Positions 1 through 4,768 of a stretch of DNA of 6,061 nucleotides are shown in pieces (positions within the stretch are counted from its first letter, which is position 1; the number at the start of each line of letters is the position of its first letter). Both the position numbers and the translations under genes were made by a program. Origin of the DNA: an uncultured Pseudanabaenaceae cyanobacterium (GTDB taxonomy: Bacteria; Cyanobacteriota; Cyanobacteriia; PCC-9006; JAAUQQ01); NCBI GenBank assembly GCA_938015405.1, contig CALLPZ010000323.1, positions 1-6,061 on the forward strand, given 5' to 3'. The notes beneath the pieces were generated by a model, which was given only the letters and a program-made list of their open reading frames with translations, had not been told where the DNA came from and searched no databases.

Positions 1-118
1 CTTAATCTAAAGCAATAGCTAAGAAAGTCTAAAGCTAATTTGTTAACTTCAATGCTGTGAAATCTAAAGGTGCTAAGCCGTTGGATTGCTGCGACCGACA
101 TGATCCCAGATCGCTTGC
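1..118. other. AT-rich intergenic start with repeated TCTAAAG words
   Basis: No reading frame of useful length enters from the left edge; all six frames meet stops quickly. The stretch is clearly more AT-rich than the genes. It carries TCTAAAG three times on the plus strand (6-12, 28-34, 63-69), and GCTAAG at 18-23 and 72-77. It probably holds the promoter of the small Cys4 gene that follows, but I cannot assign a confident -35/-10 pair. The best candidate, TTGTTA (40-45) with TCTAAA (63-68) at 17-nt spacing, is weak. Confidence 0.4.
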
Positions 119-172
119 TTGGCCATTATGGGAATGCAGATTTTTCATGGGCCAGTAGACCGCCGCATCGCC

Positions 173-409
173 ATGCAGGACCTTTCGACGCCCATCTCAA
201 ATTGTCGCCACTGCCGTTTTTATCAGCCAGAAGGGCGACGGGGTGGCCAATGCCAACAACTGAATGTCACGGTGCATGGTTCTTGGCAGGCTTGTGCGTT
301 GGTGGCTCCACCCTTTGAAGGGGGGACTGGGGAGCAGGCAGAAGTCATGACGGTTGAGGTGGCAACAGTTGTTGTGGCTGAGCCTGTCGTAGCTGTGTCT
401 AGCCGTTAG
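173..409 (+). CDS. Small four-cysteine conserved hypothetical protein (putative metal-binding)
   Basis: A 78-residue protein of unknown function if read from the ATG at 173. In-frame starts also exist at 134 (ATG), 128 (ATG) and 119 (TTG). I prefer 173 because the recognisable core begins soon after it, but no start has a clear ribosome binding site. The core reads STPISNCRHCRFYQPEGRRG and has four cysteines at 11, 14, 27 and 41 (spacing C-x2-C-x12-C-x13-C), followed by a GSWQAC motif and an APPF segment. This resembles a small family I recall from cyanobacterial genomes, annotated only as hypothetical. The cysteine layout suggests a zinc or Fe-S site, which is inference. The last 25 or so residues are a Val/Ala/Glu-rich low-complexity tail, probably lineage-specific. 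The stop is TAG at 407-409. The next gene begins 187 nt downstream and has its own candidate promoter, so this gene is probably monocistronic. Confidence 0.75.
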   Translation: MQDLSTPISNCRHCRFYQPEGRRGGQCQQLNVTVHGSWQACALVAPPFEGGTGEQAEVMTVEVATVVVAEPVVAVSSR

Positions 410-538
410 TTGTCGGTTCCTTCATCCCAGTCTTGCTGGCTCAACTTGTGCAAGGGGACGGTGTGGTAGTGGCTCGCCTGGGCTGCTCCGAATAGATTTC
501 GCTGAATGAGCTCTGAACTTGCTTGTTCATTGCGGCCT

Positions 539-566
539 TTGCAGACCGGTTTTTAATCGCTACTAT
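539..566 (+). promoter_or_regulatory. Candidate promoter of the CRR6 gene
   Basis: TTGCAG at 539-544 and TACTAT at 561-566 are 16 nt apart, a fair match to a sigma-70-type -35/-10 pair. Transcription would start near 573, giving a leader of about 25 nt before the ATG at 597. Its position also argues against the longer TTG start at 519, which would put the promoter inside the coding region. Confidence 0.4.
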
Positions 567-596
567 GCCCCTGGTGTCCTTCTCTTCAACCAGGCC

Positions 597-1061
597 ATGG
601 CTGCTGTAATTTCTCTTGATCAAAATGCCCTGGAGCAGCTCGACCTGACGCCTGCTTTGGAGGTGATGGATGCTTTGATGGCGGACCCTGCCGGAGAGCC
701 CGGCTTGCGCTTTGAAATTGACTTTCAACGGGAAGATACGGATCCCCGTGAGCTGTCTGAAATTCCGGAAGTGCGCCTGTGGTTTGTGCGCTTGGATGCA
801 GCTTATCCTTGGCTTCCGCTTTATCTGGATTGGCAGGGGGGCGAGCTAGCTCGTTATGTGGCGATGTTGATCCCCCATCAGTTTCACCCCACGGAAGGGA
901 TCCAATACAATCCTGAGTCCCTAGAGATTTGGGTGATGGCTAAGGTCTTTGTGTTACATCGCTGGTTGGGCGATCGCGGCATCGTTGGCAATGCTCGTCT
1001 CAAAGCAATGACTCAGATGCTGGGTTATGAATTAGACGATGCGTTTTTTGCAATTCTCTAG
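597..1061 (+). CDS. crr6: CRR6 family NdhI maturation factor
   Basis: A 154-residue protein matching the CRR6 family (Chlororespiratory Reduction 6, formerly DUF1817). In Arabidopsis chloroplasts and in Synechocystis (slr1097), CRR6 is needed to mature NdhI and assemble the hydrophilic arm of NDH-1, the complex behind cyclic electron flow and respiration. It is a soluble assembly factor. Visible family features are an acidic DTDPRELSEIPEVRLW segment (residues 47-62), RLDAAYPWLPLYLDW (65-79), IPHQFHPTEGIQYNPE (92-107) and an aromatic C-terminal helix containing VFVLHRWL. I start it at the ATG at 597. The frame stays open back to a TTG at 519, but those 26 residues do not look like family sequence and overlap a likely promoter. 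The length is normal for cyanobacterial members and the protein appears intact. No ndh gene is nearby. A HIP1 site lies at 970-977. Confidence 0.88.
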   Translation: MAAVISLDQNALEQLDLTPALEVMDALMADPAGEPGLRFEIDFQREDTDPRELSEIPEVRLWFVRLDAAYPWLPLYLDWQGGELARYVAMLIPHQFHPTEGIQYNPESLEIWVMAKVFVLHRWLGDRGIVGNARLKAMTQMLGYELDDAFFAIL

Positions 1062-1087
1062 GGCAAGACTCGCAGTGCATTGTTTAG

Positions 1088-1102
1088 AACAATTAAATTG
1101 TT
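1088..1102. repeat. Inverted repeat AACAATT-A-AATTGTT
   Basis: Perfect 7-bp arms around one central base, 27 nt after the crr6 stop. As RNA it could form only a weak AT stem, so a protein-binding site is as likely as a terminator. It shares the hexamer ATTGTT/AACAAT with the palindrome at 1281-1297, in the opposite arrangement. Confidence 0.4.
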
Positions 1103-1280
1103 GAGAGAGATTAATTTGTTAAGGACGGTATCGAGCTTGGCTTGGATAACGCTCTAAACCAGCTGATACTGGGGTTACCTACATTGAATGCTCTGCAATT
1201 TTCTCTGCTTCGACTCTGCCTTGCTTTCGTCAGTTTCTAGATAGATCTGGGCACTTTAACTTTAAGGAAGCTTTAGAGTT

Positions 1281-1297
1281 TATTGTTCGGAACAATA
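1281..1297. promoter_or_regulatory. 17-bp palindrome TATTGTTC-G-GAACAATA, candidate operator
   Basis: Perfect 8-bp arms around one central base, about 100 nt upstream of the STAS start codon. The symmetry and position fit the binding site of a dimeric regulator controlling the STAS-YbjN unit. The arms are separated by only one base, so a stable RNA hairpin is unlikely. I cannot name the regulator; it does not match the NtcA pattern GTA-N8-TAC. Confidence 0.4.
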
Positions 1298-1338
1298 CAC
1301 ATACTCTCGGGAACTTCCTATTCTTCCTGGGTAGTATT

Positions 1339-1362
1339 AGCTGTATCTCCTACGGGAGAGCT
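1339..1362 (+). promoter_or_regulatory. Hairpin with C(UACG)G tetraloop in the STAS leader
   Basis: TCTCC at 1346-1350 pairs with GGAGA at 1355-1359 across the loop TACG, giving the exceptionally stable C(UACG)G cap. AGC at 1339-1341 can then pair with GCT at 1360-1362, leaving a 4-nt bulge on the 5' side. No T-tract follows, so it is not an intrinsic terminator. It ends 35 nt before the STAS start codon and would lie in the mRNA leader if transcription starts upstream. Confidence 0.4.
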
Positions 1363-1397
1363 ATGAGTTACCCCTGTAGTTTTAGCTTCATATCGAT

Positions 1398-1727
1398 ATG
1401 AGTATCGTAGACAACATCATTCGGCCCGCAGGCATTCTCGACGGCACGCGCGTTGAGGAGCTGCGGGGAAAAGTTGACCAAATCCTTGAAGGCACCTCGC
1501 CCGTGGTTTTGATCGATTTGGAAGAAACCACCTTTATCGATAGCTCTGGTTTGGGAGCCCTCGTGTCGACACTTAAGTCTGTGCGTGCAGCGAATCGTAA
1601 ACTCTATTTTTGCGCTCCCAATGCGCAGATTAAGATGGTATTCGAGCTCAGTGGCATGGATCAGGCATTTGAGGTGTTTGAAAGCCGCGATGCTTTTGAG
1701 CAGGAAATGCTCTCCCTGACGGCATAG
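1398..1727 (+). CDS. STAS domain protein, anti-sigma factor antagonist type
   Basis: A 109-residue protein that is one STAS domain (SpoIIAA/RsbV type) from end to end. Such proteins act in the cytoplasm as switches: unphosphorylated, they bind a serine kinase/anti-sigma factor or another partner; phosphorylated on a conserved serine, they let go. The motif FIDSSGLGAL (46-55) contains the candidate phospho-acceptor, most likely Ser49, next to Asp48. VVLIDLEE (36-43) is the central strand before it, and the C-terminal half keeps the LYFCAPNAQIKMVFELSGMD pattern (69-88). The length equals the family norm. The ATG at 1398 begins just before the domain; no Shine-Dalgarno is visible. The YbjN-like gene follows after 34 nt in the same direction, with a terminator only after that gene, so the two are likely co-transcribed. 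No anti-sigma kinase or PP2C phosphatase gene is in the window, so its partner and target are unknown. Confidence 0.9.
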   Translation: MSIVDNIIRPAGILDGTRVEELRGKVDQILEGTSPVVLIDLEETTFIDSSGLGALVSTLKSVRAANRKLYFCAPNAQIKMVFELSGMDQAFEVFESRDAFEQEMLSLTA

Positions 1728-1761
1728 ACTCGTTTCACCTTCCTTTTTAGGCACATCCACC

Positions 1762-2223
1762 ATGACGGCATACAGTGCAAATCTTGATGCAACAACTGTT
1801 GTGGCTCAAGACAGCGATGAGGGCTCTTCTTCCTACGTTGAGATGATCGAAACGGTTATCTCAAGTTTGGAGAAAGAAGGAACGGCCATGGTGGGCCATG
1901 CCCAGGATGGATATCTCTGGAAGTTCGGCTATGGCTCAGCCGAAGAGGTGTTTGTTCAGCTGACGGGCCTGACGGACGATGACACGCTAACGGTTTGGTC
2001 GGCGGTGGGTGACTTGCCTGATTCTGGGGCAGGGGACCTGGCGCTGAAGCTAATGCAGTTAAATTGGACGACGACCCTGGAAGGTCGGTTTGCGCTGCTC
2101 AATGACAAGATTGTGGTGGTGACAAGTCGCACCTTGGCTGGCTTAAGTGCTGGCGAAGTGTCTCGTAGCATCACGATTGTGGCAACCTTGGCCGATGATT
2201 CGGACAGCTTGCTGAAGATTTAA
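1762..2223 (+). CDS. YbjN domain-containing (type III secretion chaperone-like) protein
   Basis: A 153-residue acidic, soluble protein with no signal peptide or membrane segment. I assign it to the YbjN / type III secretion chaperone-like fold by pattern. There is an N-terminal helix (YVEMIETVISSLEK, 25-38), a strand-rich centre (LWKFGYGSAEEVFVQLTG, 52-69, and DTLTVWSAVGDLP, 74-86), then the typical helix-Asn stretch LALKLMQLNWTTT (93-105) followed by RFALLNDKIVVVTSRTL (109-125) and a C-terminal helix ending in acidic residues. Proteins of this fold usually bind other proteins; the E. coli YbjN is linked to stress and motility phenotypes. No enzymatic motif is visible. The first 20 or so residues look disordered. 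The gene lies 34 nt after the STAS gene and just before a strong terminator, so it is probably the second gene of a two-gene operon and may act with the STAS protein, which is inference. AGG at 1749-1751 is a poor ribosome site 10 nt before the ATG. Confidence 0.75.
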   Translation: MTAYSANLDATTVVAQDSDEGSSSYVEMIETVISSLEKEGTAMVGHAQDGYLWKFGYGSAEEVFVQLTGLTDDDTLTVWSAVGDLPDSGAGDLALKLMQLNWTTTLEGRFALLNDKIVVVTSRTLAGLSAGEVSRSITIVATLADDSDSLLKI

Positions 2224-2249
2224 GATTTTGGGTCTTAAGTTATTTGCTT

Positions 2250-2290
2250 AGGCGAGGCACAGTTCACTGTGCCTCGCCTTTGTCTGTTTT
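2250..2290 (+). terminator. Intrinsic terminator of the STAS-YbjN operon
   Basis: A perfect 13-bp GC-rich stem (2250-2262 with 2267-2279) closes a TTCA loop and is followed by TTGTCTGTTTT. It begins 26 nt after the YbjN stop codon. Confidence 0.85.
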
Positions 2291-2433
2291 GGGTCAGATT
2301 TCCCAGGTTGTGGCTAGGTTTTTGCTTGGATGGGCTGGGGGGACTGTGTTGAAAGCTAGGCTGGGATGGTGCTTGCAGGCTGTTTGGGATTCAGTGGGTG
2401 ATGGATGAATGTTGCAACCCAGGGGTAGGTGAA

Positions 2434-3189
2434 ATGGTGGAGTCCGGCAGCGCTAATGACACGCCCTGGTGTTTGCTACCGCCGATGGCTTTGAGTGGGG
2501 CGATGCAGATGGCCCTAGATCGCTGGCTGTTGGAACAGCATCGGCGAGGGGCTTGGCCGTCGGTGTTGCGGTTTTATCAGTGGGAGCCTGGGGCAATTTC
2601 TTTGGGATATCACCAAAAGCGCTGGCCGGAACGGTGGCGATCGCTGTCCTATGGCAATCACCCCCTGGAACTGGTCCGCAGACCCACCGGAGGCCGTGCC
2701 GTACTTCACCAAGGAGAGCTGACCTATGCTGTGATCACTTCAGGGCTGGAAGGCAATCGGGCAGAGGTTTATGAGCAGGTCTGCCAATTTTTAAGGGATG
2801 GCTGGCAGAACCTGGGAATGCCGCTGGGATTTGGTCAGGCGGGGCGGGGCTATATCCACAATCCTGATTGTTTCGGGACGGCGACAGCTGCGGACTTGGT
2901 GACGGAGGCTGGCGCCAAGCTCATTGGGAGTGCTCAGCTGTGGCAAGCAGGTTGTGTGCTCCAGCATGGTTCGATGCGGTTGACGACGGATGCTGGCTTG
3001 TTGCAGCAGGTGTTTGGCAAGCTAGATGCATTGCCGCAGCTTCCTCAGGGATTAGAGGTGGAGCAGATTATGGCATCGTTGACAGTGGCGGCGCAGGGTT
3101 GCTTTGGGATGGAATTAGAGGCGCGACAGTTAACTGAGGCTGAGTGGGCTGAGGTGGCGGCGCTGGTGCCGGAGCATCAGGTGAATTGA
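2434..3189 (+). CDS. LipM-like octanoyl/lipoyl transferase (lipoate-protein ligase A family)
   Basis: A 251-residue enzyme of the BPL_LplA_LipB catalytic family, which moves octanoyl or lipoyl groups onto the lipoyl domains of GcvH and 2-oxoacid dehydrogenase E2 subunits. Family motifs in order are RFYQWEPGAISLGYHQ (46-61), the substrate-binding RRPTGGRAVLHQGELTYAV (82-100), NPDCF (143-147), the lysine motif KLIGSAQ (162-168) and LQHGS (176-180). Cys146 in NPDCF aligns by position with the catalytic cysteine of LipM (Cys150 in B. subtilis), which favours an acyl-enzyme transferase over an ATP-dependent ligase such as LplA. A LipL-like amidotransferase role cannot be excluded. I choose the ATG at 2434 because AGGGGTAGGTGA lies just upstream and it gives normal family length. 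The frame is also open from ATG 2401 or GTG 2398, adding 11 or 12 residues with no motif. It lies alone between a terminator and a convergent gene, so is probably monocistronic. A HIP1 site is at 2637-2644. Confidence 0.85.
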   Translation: MVESGSANDTPWCLLPPMALSGAMQMALDRWLLEQHRRGAWPSVLRFYQWEPGAISLGYHQKRWPERWRSLSYGNHPLELVRRPTGGRAVLHQGELTYAVITSGLEGNRAEVYEQVCQFLRDGWQNLGMPLGFGQAGRGYIHNPDCFGTATAADLVTEAGAKLIGSAQLWQAGCVLQHGSMRLTTDAGLLQQVFGKLDALPQLPQGLEVEQIMASLTVAAQGCFGMELEARQLTEAEWAEVAALVPEHQVN

Positions 3190-3246
3190 TTGCGCTTGAA
3201 CCCAACCGATGCATGGATGGTGGGTACGACCTGGATAGTTGCTACT

Positions 3247-3273
3247 AAAAAGGCGTACATCGCTGTACGCCTT
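3247..3273 (-). terminator. Intrinsic terminator of the site-2 protease gene, between convergent genes
   Basis: AAGGCGTACA (3250-3259) and TGTACGCCTT (3264-3273) form a perfect 10-bp stem with a 4-nt loop. On the minus strand the stem runs into TTTTT, the layout of an intrinsic terminator for the gene at 3303-4505. On the plus strand GGGAAATTTG follows instead, so termination of the transferase transcript would be weaker, though the stem may slow both polymerases. Confidence 0.75.
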
Positions 3274-3290
3274 GGGAAATTTGATTCAGT

Positions 3291-3305
3291 TAAGCCAATG
3301 GCTTA
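3291..3305. repeat. Small palindrome TAAGCCA-A-TGGCTTA over a stop codon
   Basis: Seven-bp perfect arms around one base overlap the stop codon of the minus-strand protease gene. It is probably incidental, or a minor addition to the terminator structure at 3247-3273. Confidence 0.3.
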
Positions 3306-4505
3306 CAAATCGATGGAATCGGCGATCGCTGCAAGTTGCAGCCCAGGTGGGTAAATACCTTCCGTTTTAATCCGATCTATTTCTTCCTTCGGGAAGCGGA
3401 AGCCCATCGATTGTCCAATGGTTTGAACAAGGTCACCGCGATCCACCACGCCTGCGACGGCTCCGGCAGGGGAGAGGACCGTGATGAATTTCAGGGCTTC
3501 CTGTTCCATGCGTTGGATGATGCCGGCTAGGGTTTCGCCTTCGGTGACGGTGGCAATCTCCTGTAGAGACTTCACTAGGCTATTGACCGGCTGGGAAGGC
3601 CATTCACTGCGCTCGATATTTTGCATTTCGTCGGGGTTGACGAGGCCACAGTAACGACCATTGGCAGCTGCGAAATAGACGGGGGAGCGTTGGGGAATTA
3701 AGTAGTCTTCGGTGAAGCTTTCCAGGGAGAGGTTGGCATCCAGAACGCGAAAGCCCCGAGTCATGGCATCGCTAGCTTTGAGGCTGAGTAGGCTTTCCTG
3801 GAGGCTGGTGACACGGTCGTAGTTGCGAGCGTTTTGCACACCAAACCAGCCCAGCAGACCAACCCATAGTAGACCGGGTTCGTTCAGGAGGAAGACCCCG
3901 GCAAAGGCGAGGAGGATTGCGCCCCAGCCAATGATGGCTCCAGTGCGGGCTGCCCAGCGGACGCCTTTGAAGCGATCGCCTGTGGCTTTCCACACTGCAG
4001 CTTTGAGGATCTGGCCACCGTCCAGGGGAAGACCGGGAATCAGGTTAAAAAGGGCCAGAATCAGGTTGATACGACCTAGGTCACTAACGAGGACCTGGAG
4101 TGGGGTCCCGATGGGAAAGAGTTTAACGAGGCCCATGAGGAGTAGGGCAAGGACAATGCTGACGGCGGGACCGGCGATCGCAACTTGGAAGGCCTGCCCG
4201 GGTGTCTTTGACTCCTTATCAATTGAAGCAACGCCACCAAAGAGGAAGAGGGTGATGGAATTGACCTCAATGCCCTGGCTGCGGGCCGTGAGACTGTGGC
4301 CTAATTCATGCAGTAGGACCGAAGTGAACAGGAGTAGGGCTGAGGCGAGGCCTGCGCTCCAGGTGACGGCGGTGCCCCATTGGGGATAGGCCGTTTCCCA
4401 TTCGAAGCTATTGGAGATCGTGATGAGGCCAACGACAACGAGCCAGGATGGGTGGATCTGGAGGGGAATGTCGAAGATTTTGCCGATGCGCAGCCCAGAT
4501 TGCAT
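3303..4505 (-). CDS. Site-2 protease family (M50) intramembrane metalloprotease with CBS domains
   Basis: A 400-residue membrane protease of the S2P/SpoIVFB (M50) family, which cuts transmembrane segments inside the bilayer, often to release a regulator or anti-sigma factor. The zinc site is complete: HELGH at 66-70 in a hydrophobic helix, and NLIPGLPLDGG at 154-164 carrying the third ligand Asp162. Hydrophobic segments lie near 18-33, 48-68, 105-130, 145-160, 187-206 and 209-223. The cytoplasmic C-terminal part, about 243-365, reads as a CBS-domain pair (SDAMTRGFRVLDANLSLE at 245-262; ITVLSPAGAVAGVVDRGDLV at 341-360), a module that usually binds adenosine ligands. Its first repeat is divergent. 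The SpoIVFB-like arrangement with CBS domains is common in cyanobacteria. The ATG at 4503-4505 begins directly before the conserved RIGKIFDIPLQIHPSW motif. It is divergent from trpF and convergent with the transferase, and ends at its own terminator. Three HIP1 sites (3322, 3972, 4174) lie inside. The substrate is unknown. Confidence 0.92.
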   Translation of the reverse strand: MQSGLRIGKIFDIPLQIHPSWLVVVGLITISNSFEWETAYPQWGTAVTWSAGLASALLLFTSVLLHELGHSLTARSQGIEVNSITLFLFGGVASIDKESKTPGQAFQVAIAGPAVSIVLALLLMGLVKLFPIGTPLQVLVSDLGRINLILALFNLIPGLPLDGGQILKAAVWKATGDRFKGVRWAARTGAIIGWGAILLAFAGVFLLNEPGLLWVGLLGWFGVQNARNYDRVTSLQESLLSLKASDAMTRGFRVLDANLSLESFTEDYLIPQRSPVYFAAANGRYCGLVNPDEMQNIERSEWPSQPVNSLVKSLQEIATVTEGETLAGIIQRMEQEALKFITVLSPAGAVAGVVDRGDLVQTIGQSMGFRFPKEEIDRIKTEGIYPPGLQLAAIADSIDL

Positions 4506-4527
4506 AGCTGAGAGCCAGGGTTGGTTA

Positions 4528-4548
4528 CTGTTCTACGATAGCGAACAG
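4528..4548. repeat. Inverted repeat CTGTTC-N9-GAACAG upstream of the protease gene
   Basis: Six-bp perfect arms are separated by 9 nt; the repeat lies 23-43 nt upstream of the protease start codon on the minus strand. The place suits an operator or a leader hairpin, but the arms are short. It does not match the cyanobacterial or Gram-positive LexA boxes that I know. Confidence 0.3.
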
Positions 4549-4655
4549 ACTTGGCTGTGGTTAGGTGCGGATTTACGGACCGTTGCTTCTTGGTGTCCCA
4601 ATTTTTTAGATGCCTGCCAAGCCAAGCTAACCAACTCTTTCTTGACCCTTTACTC

Positions 4656-4725
4656 CTCTAAGAGCAACGGAGCCTAATGCAAAACCTTGGCAGACTGCCT
4701 GTTTCTTTGCATCTTGCTCTTGGAG
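4656..4725 (+). promoter_or_regulatory. Large nested hairpin in the trpF upstream region
   Basis: Three helices nest in 70 nt. The outer one pairs CTCTAAGAGCAA (4656-4667) with TTGCTCTTGGAG (4714-4725): 12 pairs, one of them G-U. The middle one pairs ATGCAAA (4677-4683) with TTTGCAT (4706-4712). The inner one pairs GGCA (4689-4692) with TGCC (4696-4699) over a 3-nt loop. A 9-nt internal loop on the 5' side (4668-4676) separates the outer and middle helices. No T-tract follows on either strand, so it is not an intrinsic terminator. It ends 43 nt before the trpF start and could be a 5' leader element, a small RNA, or an operator-like DNA palindrome. No Trp-rich leader peptide accompanies it. 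Confidence 0.5.
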
Positions 4726-4768
4726 TGGGGGAAAGCTGCCTTGAATCTCGTCATTTCCTTGGAAGCCT

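Larger units (their letters stand above)
1062..1397. other. 336-nt gene-free leader region upstream of the STAS gene
   Basis: No convincing coding frame lies here on either strand. The minus-strand frame over its right end is only the antisense of the STAS gene. The region is AT-rich and structured. It contains two inverted repeats built on ATTGTT/AACAAT (1088-1102 and 1281-1297), a TTAATTTGTTAA near-palindrome (1111-1122), the reverse complement of TCTAAAGC (1270-1277), and a short hairpin with a UACG loop (1339-1362). It must hold the end of the crr6 transcript and the promoter of the STAS-YbjN unit. I see no strong intrinsic terminator after crr6 and no consensus promoter. TAGTAT at 1332-1337 is a possible -10 without a matching -35. 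Confidence 0.5.

Noticed and set aside
70..318. 82-codon plus-strand frame over the Cys4 gene
   Set aside because: Out of frame with the Cys4 core and without any recognisable pattern.
36..1122. 11-mer TAATTTGTTAA shared by 36-46 and 1112-1122
   Set aside because: A few chance 11-mer matches are expected in a 6-kb window, and AT-rich intergenic DNA makes this one more likely; no further extension.
1368..1763. 131-codon minus-strand open frame
   Set aside because: Exactly antisense to the STAS gene, which has a full family match; the antisense product shows no recognisable domain.
2326..2346. G-rich stretch considered as a G-quadruplex
   Set aside because: Only GGG and one GGGGGG run are close together; four separate G-tracts with short loops are not present.
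3823..4389. 188-codon plus-strand open frame
   Set aside because: Antisense to the S2P gene across its catalytic motifs. The product is an Arg/Pro-rich string typical of a shadow of hydrophobic coding sequence.
4610..4630. Six-codon mini-ORF (MPAKPS) before the trpF hairpin, considered as an attenuation leader peptide
   Set aside because: It contains no Trp codons and lies well upstream of the hairpin, so nothing supports Trp-dependent stalling.
4411..4677. 88-codon plus-strand frame in the protease-trpF gap
   Set aside because: Its first third is antisense to the protease start and the rest has no domain or ribosome site; the region holds the structured element instead.
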